Assembly: GCA_017622495.1 (NCBI GenBank)
Contig: JAGAQY010000039.1
Location: 1-62,640 of the forward strand
Length of the DNA: 62,640 bases
From: Bacteroidaceae bacterium
GTDB taxonomy: Bacteria; Bacteroidota; Bacteroidia; Bacteroidales; Bacteroidaceae
Direction of reading: 5' to 3'
Both the position numbers and the translations under genes were made by a program. Of this stretch, positions 26,038-34,401 are shown one piece after another. The first letter of the stretch is position 1. Every line of letters starts with the position of its first letter. The notes under the pieces were generated by a model. The model was not told where the DNA came from. It searched no databases and saw nothing but the letters and a program-made list of their open reading frames with translations.

Positions 26038-28485
26038 ATGGCAACGCAGAAGACAACAAAGAAGGAAAAGACCCTTAAGGTGAAGAAGGAGATTAAGTGG
26101 ATACAGGATGTCCGTGCCACAATGAAGAATGAGACTGTGCAGTTTGTCGCAGGCCTGCTTTGTGTTATGGTGGCTCTTTATATGATTCTCGCATTCAGTT
26201 CGTTTGTGCTTAATGGAGGTGTAGATCAAAGTGCCTTGGAGCAGCAAAGCGTAACTGAAGCATTGGCCAATGCTGCGACTGACGAGGTGGCAAATGCTAC
26301 TGGACGCAGTGGTGCACATATTGCTCAGACACTTATTAATGGATGTTTTGGTATATCTGCATATTGTATAGCCATTTTTATGTTGGTGTTAGGCCTTAAT
26401 CTGATGCGTACCTATAGATTTAATCTGAAGCATTGGGGGATTTGCTGCGCTACCATATTGGTGTGGGGCTCTCTCTTCTTGAGTATTACTGTAGATCGGT
26501 GGTTCTCAGACTCCGGTATCTATTGGGGGGGCTATCACGGACATAATGTTGCCGAGTGGCTGAACGGGCAATTCGGACTCCCAGGTATCATTATATTACT
26601 TACCGTGATTGCAATTCTCTTCTGCATGTATCTGACGAATAATACAATAGAGTTTGTCAGGAAACTGCTCCATCCGAAATCATTGTTGCCCGGAAAAGAT
26701 GAGGAGGAGGTGACACAACCTGTAGCCGGAGAAGGTGTTTCTGACCAGCACGACGATGTGGACCTATCCAATGCGGAGCAACCTACTGAAATCGAATGGA
26801 ATACGGACGATAAGGGGACCGACAAGATAGAACAGCCGGAAAATTTGGAATTGGAGATTGTAGCTCAATCTGAAGAAGATGACATCCATGAGACACCCGA
26901 GAAGGGCGTTCCAGAAGCAGACTTTGTTATCGAAGTCAAGGAAGAGGAAGAAGCACGAAAGATAATAGAACCTTATAACCCACGTCTTGATCTTTCACGA
27001 TATAAGTTCCCAACTATTGACCTGTTGGATAAAGGCAGTGAGGATTCACTGGCAGTAGATCGGGAAGAGCAGAATGCCAATAAGGATCGTATTATCCAGG
27101 CATTGCGCAATTTTGGTATTGAGATTTCCTCCATTAAGGCTACTGTGGGGCCAACCATTACATTGTATGAGATTACCCCTGCTCCCGGTGTTCGTATCTC
27201 GAAGATTAAGAATCTTGAAGACGATATAGCTTTGACTCTATCTGCTTTTAGTACCCGTATCATAGCCCCGATGCCCGGTAAGGGTACCATAGGTATTGAA
27301 ATTCCGAATGCCAATAAGCAGATAGTATCTATGCACTCAGTCATTGGTAGTCGTAAGTTTCAGGAGTGTGACTATGGTTTGCCTGTGGCTATGGGTAAGA
27401 CCATTACGAATGAGATTTTCATGTTTGACCTTTGCAAGATGCCGCATTTGCTCGTGGCCGGAGCTACTGGTATGGGTAAGTCTGTGGGCTTGAATGCAAT
27501 CATCACTTCCTTATTATATAAGAAGCATCCTGCAGAATTGAAGTTGGTGATGGTAGACCCTAAGAAGGTAGAACTCAGCATTTATTCCTCCATAGAGAAG
27601 CATTTTTTGGCCAAGTTGCCTGATGGTGAAGATGCTATCATTACTGATGTGACCAAGGTGGTGCAAACCCTCAAGTCGCTTTGTGTTGAGATGGACACAC
27701 GCTATGACTTGCTTAAGCAAGCTGGAGTGCGTAACTTACGGGAGTATAATGATAAGTTTATTAAGCGTCAACTTAATCCCGATAAGGGGCACAAATATAT
27801 GCCCTATATCGTGGTCGTCATTGATGAGTTTGGCGATCTCATCATGACGGCTGGCAAGGATATCGAAGTCCCCATTGCTCGTATTGCCCAATTGGCCCGA
27901 GCTGTAGGTATTCATATGATTATTGCTACCCAGCGTCCTACGACAAACATTATCACAGGTACTATCAAGGCCAATTTCCCAGCCCGTATTGCTTTCCGTG
28001 TATCTGCGATGATTGATTCTCGTACTATTCTTGATCGTCCTGGTGCCAACCAACTTATTGGTAGAGGTGACATGCTCTTTCTTCAGGGTAGCGATCCTGT
28101 GCGTGTGCAATGTGCCTTTGTCGATACTCCTGAGGTGGAGCGTATCAGTAAGTACATCAGTGAGCAACAAGGGTATCCTTCTGCTTTCTATTTGCCTGAG
28201 TATGTTGATGAAAATGCAAGTGATGGCAGCAATCTCGATGATGTCGACCTCAAGCGCCTCGATCCCATGTTTGAGGATGCTGCACGTCTGGTGGTAGTGC
28301 ACCAGTCGGGTTCTACTTCGCTCATCCAGCGTAAGTTCTCCATTGGCTACAACCGTGCCGGACGTATCATGGATCAGCTTGAAAAGGCAGGTATTGTTGG
28401 TCCTGTTGATGGTAGTAAGCCACGCCAAGTTTTGTGTTCTGATGAGATGGATTTGGAAATGAAACTGAACAGTTTGAATAGTTGA
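26038..28485 (+). CDS. ftsK: DNA translocase FtsK
   Basis: An 815-residue FtsK/SpoIIIE translocase that pumps chromosome termini at the division septum and activates XerCD at dif. The N-terminal about 200 residues carry four membrane helices. A short acidic, Glu-rich linker (about 215-320) replaces the long Pro/Gln linker of E. coli. The motor has the alpha domain (GPTITLYEITPAPGV), Walker A GATGMGKSV (about 479) and Walker B VVVIDEFGDLI (about 596). The winged-helix gamma domain is at the C-terminus (SLIQRKFSIGYNRAGRIMDQ), which reads KOPS-type orientation sites. ATG at 26038 follows the -7 box at 26000-26007. The lolA-like gene is 50 bases downstream. Confidence 0.97.
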   Translation: MATQKTTKKEKTLKVKKEIKWIQDVRATMKNETVQFVAGLLCVMVALYMILAFSSFVLNGGVDQSALEQQSVTEALANAATDEVANATGRSGAHIAQTLINGCFGISAYCIAIFMLVLGLNLMRTYRFNLKHWGICCATILVWGSLFLSITVDRWFSDSGIYWGGYHGHNVAEWLNGQFGLPGIIILLTVIAILFCMYLTNNTIEFVRKLLHPKSLLPGKDEEEVTQPVAGEGVSDQHDDVDLSNAEQPTEIEWNTDDKGTDKIEQPENLELEIVAQSEEDDIHETPEKGVPEADFVIEVKEEEEARKIIEPYNPRLDLSRYKFPTIDLLDKGSEDSLAVDREEQNANKDRIIQALRNFGIEISSIKATVGPTITLYEITPAPGVRISKIKNLEDDIALTLSAFSTRIIAPMPGKGTIGIEIPNANKQIVSMHSVIGSRKFQECDYGLPVAMGKTITNEIFMFDLCKMPHLLVAGATGMGKSVGLNAIITSLLYKKHPAELKLVMVDPKKVELSIYSSIEKHFLAKLPDGEDAIITDVTKVVQTLKSLCVEMDTRYDLLKQAGVRNLREYNDKFIKRQLNPDKGHKYMPYIVVVIDEFGDLIMTAGKDIEVPIARIAQLARAVGIHMIIATQRPTTNIITGTIKANFPARIAFRVSAMIDSRTILDRPGANQLIGRGDMLFLQGSDPVRVQCAFVDTPEVERISKYISEQQGYPSAFYLPEYVDENASDGSNLDDVDLKRLDPMFEDAARLVVVHQSGSTSLIQRKFSIGYNRAGRIMDQLEKAGIVGPVDGSKPRQVLCSDEMDLEMKLNSLNS

Positions 28486-28535
28486 AGTGTAAGTAGATTA
28501 TGAGGGTTCATTATTAATTAGATTATAGATTGATT

Positions 28536-29171
28536 ATGCTTATGCAACGTGTGAAATCCGTACTTCTTTTGCTCTTTACAATGGGCTGCGTGATGCCCCT
28601 TGCCGCGCAAGGGCCTGCAGAGGTCTGGTTGGATAAGGCCTCTTCACTGTTCCAGCAGAAAGGGGTTGAAATTGTCTTTCGTATCAATGAGGAGGGTATA
28701 CGTATTGGTGGTAAACTGTTGATGTCAGAGGACCGTTTCCTGTTTGATACCGATGAAATGAAAGTGTGGTATGATGGTACTACCCAATGGACTCTACAGA
28801 CCGACGGGGATTATAATGAGTTGTATATCAGTAATCCTTCTCCCGAAGATCAGCAGAGTGTCAATCCTTATTTGTTGCTGAAGAATTATCATGAGGGGTT
28901 CATTCCTTCTGATGGAGGCGAGAAAAGTATTAATGGGCGTCTGCTGCATGAGGTTGTTCTTTCGGCTAAAGACGATGGGCAGGAGTTGTCGCGGCTTAAT
29001 GTCTATTTTAAGGATAATGCCGAACTGGCTGCCTTGCATCTGGTCTTTCCTGATGATCGTGTCTACAGGATAGAGATACGTTCTATGCGCAATGGCCTTA
29101 CTTTCCCTAAGAATACGTTTGTCTATTCAGAAAAAGATTTTCCCGCAGATGAGGTGATAGACATGCGATGA
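28536..29171 (+). CDS. LolA-like outer-membrane lipoprotein carrier protein
   Basis: A 211-residue exported protein with a signal peptide ending PLAAQG and a LolA/LolB-like fold: KASSLFQQKGVEIVF, a hydrophobic-strand repeat such as KLLMSEDRFLFDTDEMKVWYDG, and NGRLLHEVVLSAKD. LolA carries lipoproteins across the periplasm to the outer membrane. The ftsK-lolA order supports this call. An ATG at 28542 is an equally possible start, and a TTG at 28530 is less likely. A terminator at 29237-29268 follows. Confidence 0.8.
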   Translation: MLMQRVKSVLLLLFTMGCVMPLAAQGPAEVWLDKASSLFQQKGVEIVFRINEEGIRIGGKLLMSEDRFLFDTDEMKVWYDGTTQWTLQTDGDYNELYISNPSPEDQQSVNPYLLLKNYHEGFIPSDGGEKSINGRLLHEVVLSAKDDGQELSRLNVYFKDNAELAALHLVFPDDRVYRIEIRSMRNGLTFPKNTFVYSEKDFPADEVIDMR

Positions 29172-29236
29172 TGGATGCAGTGCAGCTTTGTGCGTTCCCG
29201 TATCTAAACATCTTAAGATAAATATGAATCGAAAGA

Positions 29237-29268
29237 AAAGCAGGGGTACCTCACGGTGCCCCTGCTTC
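29237..29268. terminator. Terminator between lolA-like gene and rubrerythrin
   Basis: Stem AAGCAGGGGTACC / GGTGCCCCTGCTT with a TCAC loop and one wobble pair. Serves the convergent lolA-like and rubrerythrin genes. Confidence 0.85.
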
Positions 29269-29329
29269 AGGTTTTCATAGTATTAGATTTTTACGTGTAG
29301 TTGGAATATATTTATGTGGAATTTTTCAA

Positions 29330-29908
29330 TCAATAGTTTTCTTTCTGTACCTCGAAGTATGACTGTGGGTGCAGGCATGCGGGGCAGGCTTTGGGTGCCT
29401 CCTCGGCCTCGATGATAAATCCGCAGTTGCGGCACTGCCAGAACACCTTGCCGTCTTTTTTGAATACACTACCCTCTTCTACATTCTTCAGCAGGTCGAG
29501 GTAACGCTCTTCATGCCCCTTCTCGGCGATAGCGATGTTACGATACATAGCTGCAATGGCGGGGAATCCCTCTTCGGCTGCAATGTCGGCAAACTTGGGA
29601 TAGTCGTCTACCCACTCCTCGTGCTCACCTGCTGCAGCAGCGCGGAGGTTCTCCATTGTGGTGCCAATGACACCGGCAGGGAACTTTGCAGTAATCTCTA
29701 CCATGCCACCCTCAAGATACTTGAACATACGCTTTGCGTGTTCCTTCTCCTGCTCGGCAGTCTCCGTGAAGATAGCAGCAATCTGCTCATAGCCCTCTTT
29801 CTTTGCCTGGCTGGCAAAGTAGGTGTAGCGCATACGTGCCTGTGACTCACCTGCGAATGACATCATCAAATTTTTCTCGGTCTGTGTTCCTTTAATACTT
29901 TTTGCCAT
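29330..29908 (-). CDS. rbr: Rubrerythrin
   Basis: A 192-residue peroxide-reducing non-heme iron protein of anaerobes. The N-terminal ferritin-like four-helix bundle binds the diiron site through Glu/His residues (ESQARMRYTYFASQAKKEGY, TAEQEKEHAKRMFKYL, and EKGHEERY). The C-terminal rubredoxin domain has its four iron-binding cysteines in CRNCGF (about 159) and CPACLHP (about 175). It uses NAD(P)H-derived electrons through rubredoxin-type partners to reduce H2O2 in the cytoplasm. It is divergent from oxyR with a clear promoter at 29953-29984, so OxyR control is likely (inference). Confidence 0.96.
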   Translation of the reverse strand: MAKSIKGTQTEKNLMMSFAGESQARMRYTYFASQAKKEGYEQIAAIFTETAEQEKEHAKRMFKYLEGGMVEITAKFPAGVIGTTMENLRAAAAGEHEEWVDDYPKFADIAAEEGFPAIAAMYRNIAIAEKGHEERYLDLLKNVEEGSVFKKDGKVFWQCRNCGFIIEAEEAPKACPACLHPQSYFEVQKENY

Positions 29909-29952
29909 AATGATTTTATTAATTTAATAGGTTATTGTTCGTTTTTCTGTTG

Positions 29953-29984
29953 CAAAGATAATGCAAGCTTTTTTATTGTGCAAA
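29953..29984 (-). promoter_or_regulatory. Rubrerythrin promoter
   Basis: Minus strand: TTTG (29981-29984), 20-base spacer, TATCTTTG (29953-29960). A TATCTTTG box at 30023-30030 on the plus strand faces oxyR. The 62 bases between them include ATAG-N7-TTAT (29984-29998), a weak match to an OxyR half-site pair. Confidence 0.75.
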
Positions 29985-30096
29985 TAGATGCTGTTTATTG
30001 ATTAATTTATAAAAACTATTGTTATCTTTGCATGTGCAAATCAATGTGTGTGCACGCCCCCTGGATGGGATTAAGTTTAAGAATATATAATATACT

Positions 30097-31023
30097 ATGA
30101 ATATCCAGCAATTAGAGTACATCGTGGCGCTTGACAAGCATCGCCACTTCCAGCGAGCTGCTGAAGCTTGTGGAGTAAGCCAACCGACATTGAGTGCATT
30201 GGTGCAGAAGTTGGAGGAAGAGCTCGACCTTATACTCTTTGATCGCAAGAGCCATCCTATATGTCCTACAGATAGTGGGCGTACGGTGATAGATCAGGCT
30301 CGTGTAATCTTATATAATATAGCACAGCTTAAGGAGTTGACGCGCTCGGAAAAAGAGATGGAGAGTGGTACGGTGCGCATAGGAGTCATCCCTACAGTTG
30401 CACCTTACATCCTGCCCCGCTTGTTTAAGCAGATGCAACGTATGTCACCGCAGATTGAGTTGCGTGCTTTTGAATTGCGTACAGCAGTCATCATAGAGCA
30501 GTTGCGCAAAGCAGAACTTGACATGGCCATACTGGCCACACCGCTCGAGCAGCCCGACTTCTTGGAGATACCGCTTTACTATGAGAAGTTCGCTGCCTAC
30601 GTGTCGCCCACCGAAGAATTGTATGGTGAGCGGGAGATTGTAGCAAACGAGATGCCTACCGAGCATCTGTGGGTGCTGAAGGAGGGCCATTGTATGCGAA
30701 ACCAGGTGTTCAACTTCTGTCAGACACAGTCGGCTTACTCCACCACGTACGAGGCGGGCAGCATAGATACGCTGATAAAGATAGTAGATGAGAACGGAGG
30801 TTACACTGTCATCCCCGAGTTGCACCTCCCCTTGCTACATGAGAAACAGCAGCAGCATGTGCGCTATCTGTCTGCGCCGACTCCTGTGCGCGAGATTTCG
30901 CTCGTCATACGTCAGGACTATGTGCGCGAACGCTTGGTCAATGCTGTCGCTGATGCGGTAAAGGCAATCATTCCTGACGAGATGCTCGATGCCCGACTGA
31001 AGAAATTTGCCATCAGACTCTGA
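30097..31023 (+). CDS. oxyR: Hydrogen peroxide-inducible regulator OxyR
   Basis: A 308-residue LysR-family regulator. The N-terminal winged helix is complete (MNIQQLEYIVALDKHRHFQR, ACGVSQPTLSALVQKLEEEL). The redox pair is present as GHCMRNQVFNFC, placing cysteines at residues 199 and 208, the same numbers as in E. coli OxyR, so it should form the peroxide-induced disulfide. It is divergent from rubrerythrin across 188 bases and followed 16 bases later by a hemerythrin-LuxR regulator, which overlaps any TTG start. It probably activates rubrerythrin and related peroxide genes. Confidence 0.94.
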   Translation: MNIQQLEYIVALDKHRHFQRAAEACGVSQPTLSALVQKLEEELDLILFDRKSHPICPTDSGRTVIDQARVILYNIAQLKELTRSEKEMESGTVRIGVIPTVAPYILPRLFKQMQRMSPQIELRAFELRTAVIIEQLRKAELDMAILATPLEQPDFLEIPLYYEKFAAYVSPTEELYGEREIVANEMPTEHLWVLKEGHCMRNQVFNFCQTQSAYSTTYEAGSIDTLIKIVDENGGYTVIPELHLPLLHEKQQQHVRYLSAPTPVREISLVIRQDYVRERLVNAVADAVKAIIPDEMLDARLKKFAIRL

Positions 31024-31039
31024 TGACGTAGCATTGAAT

Positions 31040-32005
31040 ATGATGAATAACAAGAAGCGATATAGTGAAACAGACAAGATGAGCGATCTCATCAGTGACA
31101 ACTATTCATTGCTGATGGTGATGAGCCGTTTTGGCCTATCGCTCGGTTTTGGTGACAAGACTGTGGCCGAGGTGTGCAAGTCACAGGGGGTACATTGTCC
31201 TACATTCCTCACCGTAGCAAACTTTATAAGTGAGTCTCGCCACAAGGCGACTCACTATAGTGATAGCGACTATTCGCTATCTGCCTTGCTTGATTATCTG
31301 AAGCGTGCCCACACCTACTTCCTCGACTTTAATCTTCCCAGCATACGCCGCAAGTTGATAGAGACTATTGATTGCTCTGGCTCTGATGAGGTGTCTACGC
31401 TCATACTCAAATTTTTTGATGAGTATGCCCGTGAGGTACGCCGGCATATGGAGTACGAGAACCGCTCGGTTTTCACCTATGTGGAGGGGTTGATTGAGGG
31501 CAACGTGTCAGATTCATACGATATTGCCACCTTTGCCAGCAAGCATGGCCAGGTGAATACGAAGTTGACTGAACTGAAGAATATCATCGTAAAGTACTAT
31601 CCAGGAAAGGAGAATAATAACTTGCTCAACGCGGTGCTCTTTGATATCTACAATTGCGAGCAGGATCTTGCCACGCATTGTGATGTGGAGGATTATCTGT
31701 TGGTGCCTGCCGTGTCTGCACTGGAGCGTCGGGTGCAGTTGGAGGGTAAACCATTGACAGGTGCCGATGCCCCGGAAAGGTCAAGTGAGCAAGAGACGCT
31801 CAGTGCGCGAGAGAAGGAAATCATTGCTTGTGTGGTAAAGGGTATGACAAACAAAGAGATTGCCGAGAGTTTGTGTCTTTCCATACACACTGTCATCACT
31901 CATCGTCGCAATATTGCCCGTAAGCTGCAGATACACTCACCGGCTGGTCTCACTATATATGCTATTGTAAACAAGCTGGTAGAACTCACTGACATCAAAT
32001 TGTAG
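31040..32005 (+). CDS. Hemerythrin-LuxR fusion regulator
   Basis: A 321-residue regulator. Residues 14-60 resemble the ScdA/RIC N-terminal domain (MSRFGLSLGFGDKTVAEVC). Residues about 75-225 look like a hemerythrin HHE iron domain with candidate ligands in KRAHTYF, RRHMEYENRSVF, SKHGQ and ATHCDVEDYL. The C-terminus (about 254-315) is a LuxR helix-turn-helix (SAREKEIIACVVKGMTNKEI, SLCLSIHTVITHRRNIA). A diiron site sensing O2, NO or peroxide that controls DNA binding is a reasonable inference. The ATG at 31040 is 16 bases after oxyR, so the two likely form an operon. The start could also be the internal Met at 31079. Confidence 0.8.
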   Translation: MMNNKKRYSETDKMSDLISDNYSLLMVMSRFGLSLGFGDKTVAEVCKSQGVHCPTFLTVANFISESRHKATHYSDSDYSLSALLDYLKRAHTYFLDFNLPSIRRKLIETIDCSGSDEVSTLILKFFDEYAREVRRHMEYENRSVFTYVEGLIEGNVSDSYDIATFASKHGQVNTKLTELKNIIVKYYPGKENNNLLNAVLFDIYNCEQDLATHCDVEDYLLVPAVSALERRVQLEGKPLTGADAPERSSEQETLSAREKEIIACVVKGMTNKEIAESLCLSIHTVITHRRNIARKLQIHSPAGLTIYAIVNKLVELTDIKL

Positions 32006-32047
32006 CTGTGCTGAGCGGTAGGTCTTGCTGCACACCAAGGTGAATAA

Positions 32048-32182
32048 TATATATCCGCCTCGCGATTCACATCGGGAGGCGGATGTTGTTCCTATTAAAT
32101 CAATAGTTTGGCTACGTGGTAATTATGGTTAATCATTTATTTTCATCGGTGCAAAGTTACGATGACAGACGCAAGCATGCAA
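32048..32182 (-). ncRNA. Candidate small RNA, promoter plus terminator
   Basis: In the gap between the LuxR gene (+) and the MBL gene (-). Minus strand: -33 TTG (32180-32182), 20-base spacer, -7 TAACTTTG (32152-32159), about 65 bases, then a hairpin ATCCGCCTC / GAGGCGGAT (32053-32084) followed by an A/T-rich end. The hairpin can also terminate the LuxR transcript. The promoter is downstream of the MBL stop (32252) and serves no visible gene, so an RNA of about 95 bases is proposed. No start-stop frame of note is seen in it. Confidence 0.45.
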
Positions 32183-32251
32183 TACCGAATAATGGGGATT
32201 TTTCTTATGTGCTGCTCCCCACTATTAGGTATGATACAGGTGTAAAGGTTA

Positions 32252-33004
32252 TCAGATAGTAATCTCCAGTCCGTCGTAGGCCATATGCACATGGGCAGGA
32301 AGCTGGGCCTCTGCGTGTAATCCGGCCTGATGGCTCATGTGTATAAGGTAGGTCTCGCGGGCGCCTACCTTGCGTGAGAATGCTATGGCATCGTCGATTG
32401 TCTGATGAGAACCATGGGCGTAGTGTCGCAAACCATTGACCACAAGTGTGTCTACACCCTGCAAGGCTGCGTAGCTTTCGGCTGGGGCCGTGAGCATATC
32501 GGTGACAAAGCCCAAGGCTCCTATGCGGTATCCCAGGATGGGCAGTGAGCCGTGCATGATTTGAATGGGCGTGACCTCTGTGTTGCCGATACTGAAGGCG
32601 TGATAAGGCTCTATGCTATGGAAGTGTAGGCGCGGTACTCCTGGATAGAGTACTTCGCGGAAAAAGTAGGGCAACCGCTCGCGCAGATGGGTACACGTCA
32701 GATTGTCGGCATAGATGTCGATATCGCCAAAGCGGCAAAAGGGGCGCAGGTCGTCAATGCCTCCCGTATGGTCGTAGTGCTCATGGGTGAGTAGTACACC
32801 GTCAAGGCGGTCGAAAGCCACATGCAGCATCTGCTCACGGAAGTCTGGCCCGCAATCAATCAGAATACGGGAGTCAGAGGTCTCCACGAGGGCCGACACG
32901 CGCAACCTGCGGTCGCGAGGGTCGTGTGAGGTACATACAGGGCAGGTGCATCCGATCTCTGGTACCCCCGTGGAGGTCCCTGTGCCTAAGAATGTCAGTT
33001 TCAT
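32252..33004 (-). CDS. MBL-fold metallohydrolase, PhnP-like
   Basis: A 250-residue metallo-beta-lactamase-fold hydrolase. The metal motif is THEHYDHTGGIDDL (about 75-88), after the N-terminal GTGTSTGVPEIGC typical of the PhnP/RNase Z-like branch, with further histidines in MHGSLPILGY and LIHMSHQAG. Three cysteines in CTCPVC near 20-25 may bind a structural zinc, as in PhnP. Likely a phosphodiesterase acting on small cyclic phosphates or RNA-derived substrates; the substrate is not readable. It ends an apparent murB-MBL minus-strand pair with a 22-base gap. Confidence 0.85.
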   Translation of the reverse strand: MKLTFLGTGTSTGVPEIGCTCPVCTSHDPRDRRLRVSALVETSDSRILIDCGPDFREQMLHVAFDRLDGVLLTHEHYDHTGGIDDLRPFCRFGDIDIYADNLTCTHLRERLPYFFREVLYPGVPRLHFHSIEPYHAFSIGNTEVTPIQIMHGSLPILGYRIGALGFVTDMLTAPAESYAALQGVDTLVVNGLRHYAHGSHQTIDDAIAFSRKVGARETYLIHMSHQAGLHAEAQLPAHVHMAYDGLEITI

Positions 33005-33026
33005 GCGTCCTGCTTGGTTATGTGGG

Positions 33027-34043
33027 TTATTGGATATAGTTGACCTCGGGTACTACGCGTATACCATATTGGGCATAGATGTCTTCGCTGATGCGGTGTG
33101 CCAGCTGCATGACCTCCTTACCTGTGGCTCCGCCTTTATTGACCAGTACCAGTGCCTGGCGATCATGTACGGCGGCCCGCCCCAGTGCGCGTCCTTTCCA
33201 TCCTACATGCTCGATAAGCCATCCTGCAGGTACCTTTACGCGAGTGTCGTCGATAGGGTATGAGGGCATGTCGGGGTATTGTGTCTTGAGTACTTCGTAT
33301 TGCTCACTGGGGATTACTGGATTGGTAAAGAAACTGCCGGCATTGCCCAGTTTCTTTGGGTCGGGCAGCTTGCTGTCGCGTATTGCCGTGACGGCTTTGC
33401 GCACGGCACTTAGCGTGGGCTCTCCCTCTGCTTCCACACGAGCACGGAGGTCGCCATAGCCGAGCTTGAATGTGGGCGACTTCATCAGCCTGTACACCAC
33501 ATGTGTGATGATATATTGTCCGCGCAACTCCTTTTTAAATATAGAGTCGCGGTAGCCATACTGGCATTCTTCCTTGGTAAATATGCGTGGGTTGCCCTGG
33601 AGGTCGATTGCCTCAACGCGCTCAATCACATCGCACACCTCCACGCCATAGGCTCCGATGTTCTGTACGGCGCTGGCTCCTACCTCGCCTGGTATGGCGC
33701 TGAGATTCTCCACGCCTGCAAGCTCGTGGCCAACGCAGTAGGCTACAAAGTCGTCCCATACGTAGCCTGCTCCTACGCGCAGTAATTGATGCTCCCGAGT
33801 GTCCTCTGCCACAGCCAAGTCGCGTATAGCAGAGTGTAGCACCAAGCCGCTGTAGTCACCCGCGAAAAGCAGATTGCTGCCAGCCCCGATATGGATAAAT
33901 TTGTTGCGATGGTTTTCAAACTCCTGCGATAACAGGAATTTGCACAGTTCGTCTACCGAGTTGTATTCTACATATAGTGCTGCACGTACATCCATCTGGA
34001 AAGTGTTGTGCTGTAGCAAGGAATAATTCGTGTACTGCTGCAT
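33027..34043 (-). CDS. murB: UDP-N-acetylmuramate dehydrogenase MurB
   Basis: A 338-residue FAD enzyme that reduces UDP-GlcNAc-enolpyruvate to UDP-MurNAc in peptidoglycan synthesis. It is the E. coli-type long form. FAD-binding IHIGAGSNLLFAGDYSG lies near 48-64, and the substrate segment GEVGASAVQNIGAYG near 125. The proton-donor region GNAGSFFTNPV carries the catalytic Ser near 226, and the C-terminal Glu is in VVPEVNYIQ. The start at 34043 (MQQYTNYSL) is chosen over an in-frame TTG at 34067 that overlaps the promoter (-7 box 34065-34072). That promoter belongs to a dispersed repeat. Confidence 0.95.
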   Translation of the reverse strand: MQQYTNYSLLQHNTFQMDVRAALYVEYNSVDELCKFLLSQEFENHRNKFIHIGAGSNLLFAGDYSGLVLHSAIRDLAVAEDTREHQLLRVGAGYVWDDFVAYCVGHELAGVENLSAIPGEVGASAVQNIGAYGVEVCDVIERVEAIDLQGNPRIFTKEECQYGYRDSIFKKELRGQYIITHVVYRLMKSPTFKLGYGDLRARVEAEGEPTLSAVRKAVTAIRDSKLPDPKKLGNAGSFFTNPVIPSEQYEVLKTQYPDMPSYPIDDTRVKVPAGWLIEHVGWKGRALGRAAVHDRQALVLVNKGGATGKEVMQLAHRISEDIYAQYGIRVVPEVNYIQ

Positions 34044-34064
34044 ATGACAATGTCTTACTCTCTG

Positions 34065-34372
34065 CAAAATTAGTGCAAGCCGAACGGAATGCCAAATTTA
34101 TTTGAGCATTTCTGAGGCGCCGCCTAATTTCTGTGTTCGCAAAGCGGACATTAAAATTAGTGCAAGCCGAGAGAAATGCCAAATTTCAACGAGCGAATGT
34201 ATAGAAAAAGCTTGCGTTTTCTTTACTGAGAGAGGCAGAAATTCAACTAAGTTAAATTTATTTGAGCATTTCTTGGACTAGCCAAGCGCAAGCATTCCGA
34301 GGCGCCGCCTAATTTCTGTCTGAAAAGCAGACTAAAACTAGTGCAAGCCGAGAGAAATGCCAAATTTTAGTG
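34065..34372 (-). repeat. Promoter-bearing dispersed repeat, cluster 2
   Basis: Fills most of the 34044-34401 gap. Three GTGCAAGCCGA segments start at 34073, 34159 and 34341, separated by GAGGCGCCGCCTAATTTCTG blocks (about 34113 and 34300) each ending in a small hairpin of the GTCTG-AAAA-CAGAC type. On the minus strand the first forms a full promoter, TTTG (34093-34096), N20, TAATTTTG (34065-34072), placed to drive murB. The other two keep the -33 box but have TAATTTTA or TAGTTTTA. Confidence 0.88.
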
Positions 34373-34401
34373 AGCGAAATAATACCATCTTGTTTGGATA
34401 T

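Noticed and set aside
29961..30022. OxyR operator between rubrerythrin and oxyR
   Set aside because: Only one ATAG-N7-TTAT half-match was found; not enough to list as a site, though OxyR control remains likely from context.
34068..34401. Repeat cluster considered as a gene remnant
   Set aside because: The repeats contain promoters and hairpins, and no frame of useful length.
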